Positions 37,912 to 47,314 of a DNA stretch of 64,000 nucleotides are shown in pieces (within the stretch, counting starts at the first letter, position 1; each line of letters starts with the position of its first letter). The stretch is from assembly GCF_019469205.1 (NCBI RefSeq), contig NZ_CP048265.1, positions 1,922,001 to 1,986,000 on the forward strand, written 5' to 3'. Source of the stretch: Gilliamella sp. ESL0405 (lineage in GTDB: Bacteria; Pseudomonadota; Gammaproteobacteria; Enterobacterales; Orbaceae). The translations under genes were made by a program, and so were the position numbers. The notes under the pieces were generated by a model. It was given only the letters and a program-made list of their open reading frames with translations. It searched no databases and was not told the origin of the DNA.

Positions 37912-39543
37912 CTATCTCGCCGCTAATTGTTGTAAAAGCGAATAAGCTTTGCCACTACGCATCATATCAATGGCCTGTTTAGCGTTTTGTTTTAAATCTG
38001 TTTGACCAAACAAACTCATTAACATTGCGACATTAGCTGCAATAGCCGCTTCGTGAGCTGGTTTGCCGTGCCCTTGTAAAATTGCGATTAACATATCACG
38101 ATTCATCTCTGGAGTGCCACCTTCAATATCTTTTAAGGCATACGTATTGAGTCCAAAATCTTGTGGCGTCAACGTAAAATAACGGATTTCACCATTTTTA
38201 ACTTCGGCAACTTGAGTCTCACCATGAATAGCAACCTCGTCCATACCTGCGCCATGAACCACATAAGCATGAGTATAACCTAGCATTTTTAACGTTTCGG
38301 CAATCGGTTTAATCAAATCCGGATGATAAACACCTAATAAAATACGTTTTGGTCTGGACGGATTAATCAACGGTCCCAATACATTAAAGATTGTTCTTGT
38401 TTTTAACTGTTGACGAACAGGGGCTGCATGGCGAAAACCGGTGTGATATTGTTGCGCAAATAAGAAACAGACACCAAGCTCATCTAACGCCTTTCGTGAC
38501 GCTTCGGCTGGCATATTTAATTTAATCCCTAAAGCCGATAAGACATCTGATGAACCGGATTTACTCGATACCCCACGATTACCATGTTTTGCCACTTTAT
38601 AGCCTAAGGCAGCGGCAACAAAAGCGCTGGCTGTTGAAATATTAATACTATTAGTTCCGTCACCGCCAGTTCCCACAATATCGGTAAAATCATAATCCGG
38701 AATATCGAAACTATCAGCATTTTCAAGTAATGCTTGAGCCGCTCCCGCTATCTCATCGGGTTTTTCACCACGAACTTTCATACTAATCACTGCGGTGGCA
38801 AGTACTGTAGGCTCAATTTTCCCTTGAATAATCAGATTAAACAGCATTTTACTCTCTTCTTGAGTTAATACTTGTCCTAAATACAATTTATTAAGGATTG
38901 GTTGAATATTGTATTCTTGTTTATTAACTATCGCTTCTTGTTTTGGTTGTACTTGAGGTTGTGGCGGATTAAGTGCCCATTCAATCGTCTGTTCTAATAG
39001 TTTTACACCTTGAATAGTTAAAATTGATTCGGGATGAAACTGAAAACCGCAAACTCGGTCTTGATCGTTACGTACAGCCATAACAATATTATTGCAAAGG
39101 GCATTAATCGTTAATGTCTTAGGAATATTTTCCCCTTTTAATGAATGATAACGAGCAACCGGTAATGGATTAGGTAACCCTTTAAACATTGCTTGTTCAT
39201 CGTGTTCTATCAGCGAAGCTTTACCATGCAAAATATCACCAGCAGGCACGATAGTACCACCGTAAGACTCAACAATGGCTTGATGACCTAGACAAATACC
39301 AATGATTGGTAACTGCCCTTTTAAACGTTTAAGCAGTTCTGGCATACAGCCTGCTTCGCTGGGCGCACCAGGTCCAGGGGATAACATTAAAATAGGGTTA
39401 TGCATTTGAGATAATTTTTCGATAATAACATCGGCAGGTATCGTATTACGATAAATCGTCACACAATGTTTGCTATTACGTAATTGATCGACTAAGTTAT
39501 AAGTGAATGAATCCACATTATCAATAAATAAAATATTAGCCAT
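37912..39543 (-). CDS. trpD: TrpGD, anthranilate synthase amidotransferase / phosphoribosyltransferase
   Basis: A fused two-domain enzyme, 543 residues. The N-terminal class I glutamine amidotransferase has LSPGPGAP, the nucleophile motif GICLGHQAI and QFHPES. A short linker rich in Q, P and K follows (about 195-210), then anthranilate phosphoribosyltransferase with [14 protein letters not shown] and [15 protein letters not shown]. It supplies ammonia to TrpE and makes phosphoribosyl anthranilate. It overlaps the trpE stop by one base. Confidence 0.96.
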   Translation of the reverse strand: MANILFIDNVDSFTYNLVDQLRNSKHCVTIYRNTIPADVIIEKLSQMHNPILMLSPGPGAPSEAGCMPELLKRLKGQLPIIGICLGHQAIVESYGGTIVPAGDILHGKASLIEHDEQAMFKGLPNPLPVARYHSLKGENIPKTLTINALCNNIVMAVRNDQDRVCGFQFHPESILTIQGVKLLEQTIEWALNPPQPQVQPKQEAIVNKQEYNIQPILNKLYLGQVLTQEESKMLFNLIIQGKIEPTVLATAVISMKVRGEKPDEIAGAAQALLENADSFDIPDYDFTDIVGTGGDGTNSINISTASAFVAAALGYKVAKHGNRGVSSKSGSSDVLSALGIKLNMPAEASRKALDELGVCFLFAQQYHTGFRHAAPVRQQLKTRTIFNVLGPLINPSRPKRILLGVYHPDLIKPIAETLKMLGYTHAYVVHGAGMDEVAIHGETQVAEVKNGEIRYFTLTPQDFGLNTYALKDIEGGTPEMNRDMLIAILQGHGKPAHEAAIAANVAMLMSLFGQTDLKQNAKQAIDMMRSGKAYSLLQQLAAR

Positions 39544-41105
39544 TAAAATACTCCTTCTACATTATGTGCTGCCATAATTGCTCGCACGACTGCACGTGCT
39601 TTGTTACGGGACTCATCGGACTCTAATTGAGGTTCAGAATCTAAAACCACACCAACCCCAGCTTGAACGGTTGCAATTCCGTTTTCAACATAGGCACTTC
39701 GAATAACAATACAAGTATCAAGATCGCCATTAGCGGTAAAATAACCTACAGCACCGGCATAACTCCCTCGTTTAACTTTCTCCAATTCAGCTATCAACTG
39801 CATTGCCCGAACTTTTGGAGCACCGGTCAAAGTTCCCATATTCATCGTAGCTCTATAAGCATGTAAGGCATCTAAATCATGACGCAGTTGACCCACAACT
39901 CTTGACACTAAGTGCATAACAAAAGAGTAACGGTCTACTTTTAATAGTTCCTTGGTGTAACGCGTGCCGGGCTGGCAAATTCTCGCTAAATCGTTCCGTG
40001 CTAAATCAACTAACATTAAATGTTCAGCCAGTTCTTTTTTATCTGTTCGCATCTCAAGCTCTAATCGACTATCAAGATCATGATCGACTTCGCCGTTCTG
40101 TTTTAAGCCTCGAGGGCGAGTACCGGCAGTTGGATAGATTTCAACTTGATTAGTCGCCTTAGTATATTTAAGTGCACTTTCAGGAGATGCACCAAATAAC
40201 ACAAAATCCTTATCTTGCATATAGAACATGTATGGACTTGGGTTACTGGCTTTTAAAACTTGATAAGCCGATAATGGTGCCGGACAAGGTAATGAAAAAC
40301 GTCTGGATGGCACAGCCTGAAAGATTTCACCTTGCTCAATCGCATCCTGCATTTTTTTAACCGCTGTATTGAAATCATCATCACTTTTATTACACATTAC
40401 TTTAACATTTGCCAGTGATTGGGTCTTAATCGGTTTAACGGGTTGATTCAACATTGCCTGTAATTCGGAAAATCTATCAGTTAATCGTGAAATTTCTTTG
40501 TCGTCAGAAGTAAAAGCGGTAGCTTTGAAAATTGATACATGGGATTGGTGATTAATTTCTAATAGGGTTTCTGCTAAGTAAAAGCAGAAATCTTCACAAT
40601 GTTGTTCCGTTGGTAAAATCGGTAAGTTTTCAAAACCTGCAACTAAGTCATAACTAAATAGTCCACCAACAAAAACGGCATCGGCATGGCTGTGTTGTGG
40701 AATGTTAACCAGATTTAGCAAAGCCCGTAATGCATCAAAAATGGATTGTGATTTTAAGCGAGAATCCTCATCTTGCAGATCATCTACAGCAGGAAAAACC
40801 AACGTTAATTTTTGGGGAGTAACAAGCTTTTGTTCGACACTATCTGAAAAAGTATTTTGCAATAAAGGCAGCAGTTTTTCACCATTGGTTGTCAATGCCT
40901 CGAAAGTCACTTCGTTATTTAACGCCGATATGCGCATCGCACTATCGACAATCATCACACTTTTAATACCTTGCTTGTTATCAATTTCCGCTGATTCTAA
41001 CAACAATGTTGCTGGTCGATTATCACATAATTGATTAAACACTTGAGTCGGATCTTTTAGATAATCAATAGTCTTGGTTATCTGGGTTAACGTTGGCTTA
41101 TTCAT
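39543..41105 (-). CDS. trpE: TrpE, anthranilate synthase component I
   Basis: Converts chorismate to anthranilate with ammonia from TrpG; normally feedback-inhibited by tryptophan. An N-terminal regulatory element LLLESAEI is present, and the chorismate-binding core has [33 protein letters not shown] and [12 protein letters not shown]. Full length at 520. AGGAGAG lies six bases before the ATG. It is the first structural gene behind the trp leader and attenuator. Confidence 0.96.
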   Translation of the reverse strand: MNKPTLTQITKTIDYLKDPTQVFNQLCDNRPATLLLESAEIDNKQGIKSVMIVDSAMRISALNNEVTFEALTTNGEKLLPLLQNTFSDSVEQKLVTPQKLTLVFPAVDDLQDEDSRLKSQSIFDALRALLNLVNIPQHSHADAVFVGGLFSYDLVAGFENLPILPTEQHCEDFCFYLAETLLEINHQSHVSIFKATAFTSDDKEISRLTDRFSELQAMLNQPVKPIKTQSLANVKVMCNKSDDDFNTAVKKMQDAIEQGEIFQAVPSRRFSLPCPAPLSAYQVLKASNPSPYMFYMQDKDFVLFGASPESALKYTKATNQVEIYPTAGTRPRGLKQNGEVDHDLDSRLELEMRTDKKELAEHLMLVDLARNDLARICQPGTRYTKELLKVDRYSFVMHLVSRVVGQLRHDLDALHAYRATMNMGTLTGAPKVRAMQLIAELEKVKRGSYAGAVGYFTANGDLDTCIVIRSAYVENGIATVQAGVGVVLDSEPQLESDESRNKARAVVRAIMAAHNVEGVF

Positions 41106-41165
41106 TGTTGACTCTCCTATTATGCAAATTTTTATTTAGAATTTATTTTTTAACTTATCAGAAAC

Positions 41166-41190
41166 TAAAAAACCCGCAGTTAGCGGGTTT
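41166..41190 (-). terminator. trp attenuator terminator
   Basis: On the minus strand AAACCCGC-TAACT-GCGGGTTT is followed by a T run (41172-41167), about 60 bases before trpE. The ascending arm ACCCGC can alternatively pair with GCGGGT at 41222-41217 (antiterminator), and that segment can in turn pair with ACCCGT at 41266-41261 (protector). This is the full four-segment trp attenuator. Confidence 0.9.
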
Positions 41191-41209
41191 AAGAAAAAAC
41201 AATAATTCA

Positions 41210-41293
41210 TCACATCACCCGCAAATAAGTAATGCGCCACCAATCAAAGCTAGTGAACATACGGGTAGTTAAGCGTAAATATTGTGTTTTCAT
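41210..41293 (-). CDS. trpL: TrpL, trp operon leader peptide with tandem Trp codons
   Basis: A 27-codon ORF between the TrpR-regulated promoter and the attenuator, with two consecutive TGG codons (41242-41237) as in enteric TrpL. It is longer than the 14-residue E. coli peptide. An internal ATG at codon 12 would give a 16-residue peptide (MFTSFDWWRITYLRVM) of more usual size. Neither start has an obvious Shine-Dalgarno, so the choice is open. A ribosome stalled at the Trp codons would block protector segment 1 and leave segment 2 free for antitermination. Confidence 0.85.
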   Translation of the reverse strand: MKTQYLRLTTRMFTSFDWWRITYLRVM

Positions 41294-41320
41294 TTTAGTT
41301 ATCAGTTTTAAATAAATTTT

Positions 41321-41354
41321 GTACTATTAAACTAGTTCATTGGTTTATTGTCAA
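41321..41354 (-). promoter_or_regulatory. trp promoter with TrpR operator
   Basis: On the minus strand TTGACA (41354-41349), a 17-base spacer and TTTAAT (41331-41326) form the promoter. GAACTAGTTTAATAGTAC (41338-41321) matches the E. coli trp operator core GAACTAGTTAACTAGTAC at 16 of 18 positions and covers the -10. TrpR with tryptophan would block initiation, with attenuation as a second layer. Confidence 0.92.
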
Positions 41355-41732
41355 GAGGATATTTTGTGTGCAGCATAAAAATTAACTTTAATCGATTTAA
41401 CTAACCAAATGATATAGTCAAAGATACTCATTAAAATCGTGCTTTGCTAATAAAAATTATCTTGTTTCAACAAGGCTTAAGGAGGTCTAACGTTAGTTAG
41501 GCACAATGGTATAACCTTTGACAGATATTTCAATCAATTACACGATAAAGCCGCTTTAACTTTATTGGTTTATTTTTATTAGTAGATGAATAATTTTATG
41601 CCAATCAAACGTTAATTTAACAGATTATTAAAAATATACTTACATTGTTAATTAAAACTAGTCAAATAGGGTAAGAACGATTAGAATGACTCACTTACTA
41701 AACCAACCATAAATTTTGAGAGATTTAGATAT
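41355..41732. other. Intergenic region between the trp promoter and qmcA
   Basis: About 380 AT-rich bases with no ORF of note. It contains a perfect Shine-Dalgarno-like AAGGAGGT at 41479-41486 that is not followed by a start codon at usable distance, next to a small CTTGT/ACAAG hairpin. I found no convincing promoter for qmcA. Confidence 0.45.
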
Positions 41733-42641
41733 ATGCCAATGTTTTATATTCTTATCGGTATCATTGTTTTACTTGCAGTTGTAACAGTACTAAAAGCCAT
41801 TACTATCGTTCCACAAGGTTTTCAATATACTATTGAACGTTTTGGAAAATATACGCACACTCTAGAACCTGGTTTAAATATTATTATTCCATTTATGGAT
41901 GGTGTGGGTCGTAAAATTAATATGATGGAACAAGTACTTGATATTCCGTCGCAAGAAGTTATCTCTAAAGATAATGCCAACGTACAAATTGATGCAGTGT
42001 GCTTTATACAAGTTCAAGAAGCAGCCAGAGCAGCTTATCAAGTTAACCAATTAGAGCGCGCAGTAATAAACTTAATGATGACTAACATTCGTACCGTTCT
42101 TGGTAGTATGGAGCTGGATGAAATGTTATCACAACGTGATCATATTAACTCAAAATTATTGAGTATTGTTGATGACGCAACAAGCCCTTGGGGAATTAAA
42201 ATTACTCGTATTGAGATTCGAGATGTTCGCCCGCCAGCTGAGCTAATCGCTGCCATGAATGCGCAGATGAAAGCTGAACGTAATAAACGTGCGGAAATTC
42301 TTGAAGCAGAAGGTGTTCGTCAAGCAGCAATTTTACGTTCTGAAGGTGAAAAACAATCAGAAATATTAAAAGCTGAAGGTGAAAGACAAGCTGCATTTTT
42401 ACAAGCTGAAGCCCGTGAACGTGCTGCTGAAGCTGAAGCGAAAGCAACTCAAATGGTTTCTGAAGCGATTGCCGCAGGTAATATCAATGCAATTAATTAC
42501 TTTGTTGCACAAAAATATACCGAAGCGCTACAAAATATCGGCTCATCAGATAATAGTAAAGTTATCATGATGCCACTCGATGCAGCAAGCTTAATGGGTA
42601 GCATTGGCGGCATTGCTGAACTTATCAAAAATACTAAATAA
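41733..42641 (+). CDS. qmcA: QmcA (YbbK), SPFH/stomatin-family membrane protease partner
   Basis: An inner-membrane SPFH (band 7) protein of 302 residues. One N-terminal membrane helix is followed by the prohibitin-like domain ([48 protein letters not shown]) and a C-terminal coiled coil with AEG repeats (about 190-245). It is very close to E. coli QmcA along its length. In E. coli it works with YbbJ and interacts genetically with FtsH/HflKC. The partner ybbJ follows about 100 bases downstream, beyond a strong hairpin. Confidence 0.95.
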   Translation: MPMFYILIGIIVLLAVVTVLKAITIVPQGFQYTIERFGKYTHTLEPGLNIIIPFMDGVGRKINMMEQVLDIPSQEVISKDNANVQIDAVCFIQVQEAARAAYQVNQLERAVINLMMTNIRTVLGSMELDEMLSQRDHINSKLLSIVDDATSPWGIKITRIEIRDVRPPAELIAAMNAQMKAERNKRAEILEAEGVRQAAILRSEGEKQSEILKAEGERQAAFLQAEARERAAEAEAKATQMVSEAIAAGNINAINYFVAQKYTEALQNIGSSDNSKVIMMPLDAASLMGSIGGIAELIKNTK

Positions 42642-42663
42642 TTATCGTAAGATTTAGAAAATC

Positions 42664-42700
42664 TATCTCCTTGACATCATTGACTTGATGTAAGGAGATA
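42664..42700 (+). terminator. Hairpin between qmcA and ybbJ
   Basis: TATCTCCTT pairs with AAGGAGATA and, after a one-base bulge, ACATCA pairs with TGATGT around a 6-base loop. AT-rich sequence with TTTTTAA follows. It may act as a partial terminator between two functionally linked genes. Confidence 0.55.
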
Positions 42701-42742
42701 ATTATTAGTTTTTAATCAAATAAGTCTTGTAGGAAATCGATC

Positions 42743-43204
42743 ATGACAGATTTTGCACTAATTATCTATAATTCACCTCATTGGGTATTTTTTATTTTAG
42801 GCGGTATTTTGTTGATCGCTGAATTACTTTGCTCTGGCGGATATTTACTTTGGAGCGGTATTGCAGCCATCATCGTTGGTTTAATCGCATGGTGTTTACC
42901 TCTTTCTTGGCCTATCCTTTGGATTTTATTCTCTATTTTTACTTTAGTTTCAGCTTATATTTGGTGGGGTTGGCTCAAAAAGAAGGGACAGGATAAATCG
43001 AGTAAAGGTGAGATTAATCAACCACAACAAGACTTAATTGGTACTAAAACCGTTGTTACAAAAGCCATTGTTAATGGTTCTGGTCGAGTTAAAATAAAAG
43101 ACGGTACATGGTCAGCTACCTGTGATAAAGATTTACCAGTAGGACAAGTCGTGATTGTGACTTCAGTGGATGGAATAACATTAAATGTTGAACCTATCCT
43201 TTAA
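42743..43204 (+). CDS. ybbJ: YbbJ, NfeD-like membrane protein
   Basis: A short NfeD-family protein of 153 residues with three to four membrane helices (VFFILGGILLIAELL, GYLLWSGIAAIIVGLI and WILFSIFTLVSAYIWW) followed by a C-terminal OB-fold domain (LIGTKTVVTKAI, GRVKIKDGTW). NfeD proteins pair with stomatin/SPFH proteins such as QmcA, which is encoded directly upstream. AGGA precedes the ATG by about nine bases. Confidence 0.92.
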   Translation: MTDFALIIYNSPHWVFFILGGILLIAELLCSGGYLLWSGIAAIIVGLIAWCLPLSWPILWILFSIFTLVSAYIWWGWLKKKGQDKSSKGEINQPQQDLIGTKTVVTKAIVNGSGRVKIKDGTWSATCDKDLPVGQVVIVTSVDGITLNVEPIL

Positions 43205-43240
43205 AAGGTTTCAATATTTAATCATGTAGGAAAATAAAGA

Positions 43241-43855
43241 ATGATGAAAAGATTCACACCAATTTTAGCGCTGTTAATTTCCATTAATATTCAAGCGGAT
43301 CCAAAAGATGATTATAAAGAGGCTTATGTCACACCTGTATTTAAAGATATAGCGGGTTTTCCGTTTCCTGATATTACGCTTAAAGAATGGAATATTGAAA
43401 ACAATATCTTTCTTTTAAAATACAAAGAAGAAGATATTGATAAAGTAGTCGATATTTGTAAAAAAGAGAAAATCCCTGATTATAGTGAAAATGGTGATCA
43501 GACATTATTGGTGAAAACCAAAATATGCAACAAAGCAAAAATAATGAGTAAACTTTATCATATATCTCAAGATGAAACTTCTACTACACCTGATCCAGCC
43601 TATAGTGAAGCATGGATCACGCCAGTGTTTAAAGATATACCCGATTTTCCACTTCCGGATATCACAGCCGATGAATGGCAATATACGCCTCTATCTGTAT
43701 TGAAAAACAAATATGAGAAAACCGACATTGAGAAAATGATTAAAATTTGTAAAGAAAATAAAATCCCTTTTTGGACTGATGATACTAAAAATGCACCAAA
43801 ATTTATGCAATCGTTATTGTGTAACAAAGCAGAATCATTGATTAGATACTACTAA
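43241..43855 (+). CDS. Secreted protein made of two homologous ~80-residue repeats
   Basis: I do not recognise this 204-residue protein. It has a signal peptide ending near INIQAD and no lipobox, so it is probably periplasmic or secreted. The mature part is an internal duplication: repeat 1 (about residues 27-110) and repeat 2 (about 125-204) share EAYVTPVFKDI/EAWITPVFKDI, FP-PDIT-x-EW, D-I-x-K-x-x-x-I-C-K, KIP and a late CNKA. Each repeat has two conserved cysteines, one in I-C-K and one in CNKA. AGGAAA precedes the ATG; a second in-frame ATG follows immediately. A strong terminator comes next. Confidence 0.82.
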   Translation: MMKRFTPILALLISINIQADPKDDYKEAYVTPVFKDIAGFPFPDITLKEWNIENNIFLLKYKEEDIDKVVDICKKEKIPDYSENGDQTLLVKTKICNKAKIMSKLYHISQDETSTTPDPAYSEAWITPVFKDIPDFPLPDITADEWQYTPLSVLKNKYEKTDIEKMIKICKENKIPFWTDDTKNAPKFMQSLLCNKAESLIRYY

Positions 43856-43876
43856 CTTTTACATTAATTTATTTTA

Positions 43877-43907
43877 TTAGCCAATATTAATTATTGGCTG
43901 ATTTTTT
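43877..43907 (+). terminator. Rho-independent terminator after the repeat protein
   Basis: AGCCAATA pairs with TATTGGCT around a 5-base loop and is followed by GATTTTTT. The region from here to 44081 shows no gene; only a weak CGCTAAAT/ATTTGGCG hairpin near 44030-44048. Confidence 0.8.
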
Positions 43908-44081
43908 AATGAATAAACTGCAAATATTTGCCATATCAGTAAAAATAAATTATTCACATTCTTTTTACCTATCCATGCTACTTGCTATCAATCTCAAAAT
44001 GACAAATAGATAGTTAAGGCGCATCGCTAAATTACCTGATTTGGCGCTCGTTATTTTCAATAGTTGAAGCACTTTTTTAAA

Positions 44082-44123
44082 GCCAAAATAAAAAAGCCCA
44101 ACAATGCTCGATTGTTAGGCTTT
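44082..44123 (-). terminator. Rho-independent terminator of btsT
   Basis: On the minus strand a 13-bp stem with one mismatch (AAAGCCTAACAAT with ATTGTTGGGCTTT) is followed by TTTATTTT. It lies about 65 bases after the btsT stop. Confidence 0.85.
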
Positions 44124-44187
44124 AGCTAAAATAATTTGAGTTTACTGTTGAGATGCAATATCGCTACTACATCCTAATTAGCTCAAA

Positions 44188-46335
44188 CTAATGTGACATT
44201 GATGTTTTTACACCACCTTTAGGAATTGGTATATACATTCTTTCTTTATCTGTTCTTTGTTTATTTTTGAAGGCTTTGATTGCCGTTTTAATACCAAAAA
44301 AGATAATACCATAAACAACAACTAAGAACAGAATACTTAATCCCGCATTGGTGTAGTTGTTTATTACAATGTGGTGCATATTATCAATTTGTTGTGGTGT
44401 TAAATCGCTACCTTCGGCAATACGACGATTATATTCATTCGCTAAATAGAAGAATCCTTCAAGTTGTGGATTGTTGCTAAATAGTTTCAATCCTAGTGCC
44501 CATGTTGTACAAATTAATAACCATATAGCAGGAATAATCGTTACCCAAACATATTGAGCACGTTTCATCTTAATTAACACAACTGTTGCTAATACTAAGG
44601 CTACTGCGGCTAACATTTGATTAGAAATACCAAACAATGGCCACAAACTCTTAACACCGCCTAATGGATCGACAACACCTTGATATAACAGATAACCCCA
44701 TAAGCCAACACAACCTAGCGTACCAATGAAACCAGCAACTAATGAATCAGTTTTTTTCAAGAATGGCACAAAATTGCCTAACAAATCTTGAAGCATAAAG
44801 CGACCTGAGCGGGTACCTGCATCTAAGGCTGTTAAAATAAATAAAGCCTCAAATAAAATACCAAAGTGATACCAAAAGCCCATATCAGCACCAGGAATAA
44901 TCTGATGAAATACATGAGCAATCCCAACAGCTAAAGTTGGCGCACCGCCTGCACGATTTAAGACTGAAGGTTCACCAATATCTTTTGCGGTCTGTAGTAT
45001 CTCTTCAGGTGAGATCACAAATCCCCAAGAACTGACCGTTGCAGCGGCATGAACGGTTACCTCTTTCAACTGTTCAATAATCATCGGAGCTTGATCGGTA
45101 CCTAATTTATGAAGATCGGGCATAGTAATACCTAAAGCTGCCGGAGGCGTATTCATGGCAAAATAAAGTCCCGGCTCAATGATCGATGCCGCAACTAAAG
45201 CCATCATAGCGACAAATGATTCCATTAGCATTGCACCGTAACCAATAAAACGGGCATCGTTTTCATTTGCCAGTAATTTTGGCGTAGTACCCGATGCAAT
45301 TAATGCATGGAATCCGGAAACCGCACCACAAGCAATAGTAATAAATAGGAATGGAAATAATGCGCCTTTCCATACCGGACCTGTTCCGTCGACATATTGT
45401 GTGATATCAGGCATTTTAAGATCAGGATTTAAAATAACGATACCAATGGCTAGCCCAACAATAACACCAATTTTTAAGAAAGTAGCAAGATAATCACGAG
45501 GCGCTAAAATTAACCATACAGGTAACATGGCAGAAACTAATGCATAACCAACTAGTGCATAAGTAATCGTGGTTGCTTTAAAAGTTAAAGCTGGTCCCCA
45601 ATATGCATCATGAGCAATTACACCACCAAACCAAATTGAGAGAATTAATAAAACAATCCCTATAACCGAGACCTCAAGAACACGACCTGGTCTGATAAAT
45701 CGCATATATATTCCCATAAATAAGGCAATAGGTACGGTTGAACAAACCGTAAATACCCCCCACGGGCTTTCAGCTAAGGCTTTAACTACAATCAATGCTA
45801 ATACCGCAAGGATAATAAGCATAATCAGGAAACAGCCAAATAATGCGATAGTGCCGGGAATAGATCCCATCTCTTCTTTAATCATTTCACCTAATGAAGA
45901 ACCATTACGGCGAGAAGACAAAAATAACACCATAAAGTCTTGTACAGCACCCGCCAACACAACCCCGGCAAGTAGCCAAAGGGTACCAGGCAAATAACCA
46001 ACTTGAGCAGCTAAAACAGGGCCAACAAGCGGTCCGGCTCCGGCAATAGCAGCAAAATGGTGACCAAATAAGACATATTTATTGGTTGGTACATAATTCA
46101 AACCGTCATTATTTATGACAGCAGGTGTTGCTCGAGTAGGATCTAATTGCATCACCTTCTTTGCAATATACATACTGTAATAACGGTATGCGACAAGATA
46201 GATTGAAACAGCAGCGGCAACTATCCATAGTGCACTGACATGTTCTCCACGTCGTAATGCAACTACCGCCAGACAGCATGCACCGACAAAAGCTAGGATC
46301 AACCATGGAATATGTTTGAAAACTTTATTATTCAT
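44188..46335 (-). CDS. btsT: BtsT (YjiY), pyruvate:H+ symporter of the CstA family
   Basis: A 715-residue inner-membrane carrier with at least 16 hydrophobic segments. It follows E. coli BtsT almost residue for residue (IPWLILAFVGA start, DPTRATPAVINNDGLNYVPT, GHHFAAIAGAGPLVGPVLAA, CGAVSGFHALIASGTTPKLL, LDAGTRSGRFMLQDLLGNF). The shorter CstA also belongs to this family, but the overall match and the adjacent btsSR genes favour BtsT. It imports pyruvate with protons. Its upstream region holds a candidate BtsR operator. In E. coli btsT is unlinked to btsSR; here the transporter follows the regulator. Confidence 0.94.
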   Translation of the reverse strand: MNNKVFKHIPWLILAFVGACCLAVVALRRGEHVSALWIVAAAVSIYLVAYRYYSMYIAKKVMQLDPTRATPAVINNDGLNYVPTNKYVLFGHHFAAIAGAGPLVGPVLAAQVGYLPGTLWLLAGVVLAGAVQDFMVLFLSSRRNGSSLGEMIKEEMGSIPGTIALFGCFLIMLIILAVLALIVVKALAESPWGVFTVCSTVPIALFMGIYMRFIRPGRVLEVSVIGIVLLILSIWFGGVIAHDAYWGPALTFKATTITYALVGYALVSAMLPVWLILAPRDYLATFLKIGVIVGLAIGIVILNPDLKMPDITQYVDGTGPVWKGALFPFLFITIACGAVSGFHALIASGTTPKLLANENDARFIGYGAMLMESFVAMMALVAASIIEPGLYFAMNTPPAALGITMPDLHKLGTDQAPMIIEQLKEVTVHAAATVSSWGFVISPEEILQTAKDIGEPSVLNRAGGAPTLAVGIAHVFHQIIPGADMGFWYHFGILFEALFILTALDAGTRSGRFMLQDLLGNFVPFLKKTDSLVAGFIGTLGCVGLWGYLLYQGVVDPLGGVKSLWPLFGISNQMLAAVALVLATVVLIKMKRAQYVWVTIIPAIWLLICTTWALGLKLFSNNPQLEGFFYLANEYNRRIAEGSDLTPQQIDNMHHIVINNYTNAGLSILFLVVVYGIIFFGIKTAIKAFKNKQRTDKERMYIPIPKGGVKTSMSH

Positions 46336-46487
46336 AATGATTCTCTTTGTGGGTTTATATTAATTAGTAAGAAACTTAGCCACCCTTAACCAGTTAAAAA
46401 TTGGTTAAAAATCAAAAGTACATCATAAAAGATAACTTTTAACAGTTAGCGACCTAAGTGCTTACTAAAGGTTCCTTTATATCCAAG

Positions 46488-46493
46488 CGTATA
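46488..46493 (-). promoter_or_regulatory. Candidate -10 element of btsT
   Basis: TATACG on the minus strand, 60 bases downstream of the BtsR-like operator, is placed as expected for an activator-dependent promoter. No good -35 is seen 17 bases upstream, which would fit activator dependence. The 5' UTR would be about 145 bases. Confidence 0.35.
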
Positions 46494-46552
46494 GTAATTT
46501 TTTATTGATTTGAAAGAAATTAGTATTTTAGTTATAGGCTAAATCAAGCTGA

Positions 46553-46581
46553 TAAGTGGTTAAATTTAGCCAATGAACGGT
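46553..46581 (-). promoter_or_regulatory. Candidate BtsR binding site, direct repeat
   Basis: On the minus strand ACCGTTCA (46581-46574) and ACCACTTA (46560-46553) are separated by 13 bases. The published E. coli BtsR/YehT motif, as I recall it, is ACC(G/A)CT(C/T)A-N13-ACC(G/A)CT(C/T)A; 15 of 16 positions match and the 21-bp period suits a LytTR dimer. It lies between the btsR stop and btsT, oriented toward btsT. Confidence 0.7.
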
Positions 46582-46597
46582 CGAATTATTTCAATTG

Positions 46598-47314
46598 TTA
46601 TAATCCAATAGTCTCTTTGAAAGGTTTAAGATACCGACGACTTACCGGTACTGAAATATCGTTTATTAGAATGATATCAACACCGCCAGCATCATTAAAA
46701 CGAATCTCTTTTAATTTTTTAGGATTGATCAGATATTGTCTGTGGCAACGAATCAAAGGGGTTTTGTCCTCTAATGTTTTTAATGTTAATTCGGTGAAAT
46801 ACGCACTATTTTCATGATTAAAAACATAAATACCACTGACTTTTGAGGCGATATAAAACACATCATCCATATTTAATAAATAAATCCGATTGTGACCAAC
46901 ACAAGGAATATAATTAAATTCTTGCTCAATTGACGCTAATTGTTCAATATTTGACGGGCATTGCTGATGAAGCCGGGTTAATGTCTTATTTAATCGCCCT
47001 TGCTCAACAGGTTTTAACAAATAATCAAAAGCTTGTTCTTCAAATGCTTTAACAGCAAATTCACTATAAGCCGTTAAAAAAACAATATGCGGCATCGTAT
47101 CAGGATCCAGCATTGAAAGCATTTCAATACCGTTTATTTTCGGCATTTGTATATCTAAAAACACGACGTCAGGTTGTAGACGATGAATTTCTCGAATCGC
47201 TTCCATAGCATTTTGACACTCAGCAACAATGGTAATTTCAGGATCGTTTTGCAGTAAACACCGTAAATTTTCACGTGCAGGTAGCTCATCATCAACAATA
47301 ATTACATTTAGCAT
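46598..47314 (-). CDS. btsR: BtsR (YehT), LytTR-type response regulator
   Basis: A 238-residue response regulator: receiver domain with phospho-acceptor Asp54 in VVFLDIQMPK, the acidic pair in VDDELPAR and Lys in FDYLLKPVEQ, followed by a LytTR DNA-binding domain from about residue 135 (IPCVGHNRIYLLNMDDVFYI, LIRCHRQYLINP). It activates btsT in response to pyruvate in E. coli. Its start overlaps the btsS stop by seven bases. Sensor, regulator and transporter are consecutive on the minus strand. Confidence 0.94.
   Translation of the reverse strand: MLNVIIVDDELPARENLRCLLQNDPEITIVAECQNAMEAIREIHRLQPDVVFLDIQMPKINGIEMLSMLDPDTMPHIVFLTAYSEFAVKAFEEQAFDYLLKPVEQGRLNKTLTRLHQQCPSNIEQLASIEQEFNYIPCVGHNRIYLLNMDDVFYIASKVSGIYVFNHENSAYFTELTLKTLEDKTPLIRCHRQYLINPKKLKEIRFNDAGGVDIILINDISVPVSRRYLKPFKETIGL

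Noticed and set aside
41479-41486. Perfect AAGGAGGT Shine-Dalgarno before qmcA
   Set aside because: No ATG, GTG or TTG within usable distance opens a frame longer than two codons, so I could not support a gene.
46537-46571. GGCTAAAT/ATTTAGCC inverted repeat as a btsR terminator
   Set aside because: The loop is 19 bases and no T tract follows; the BtsR-like direct repeat overlaps it and explains the location better.
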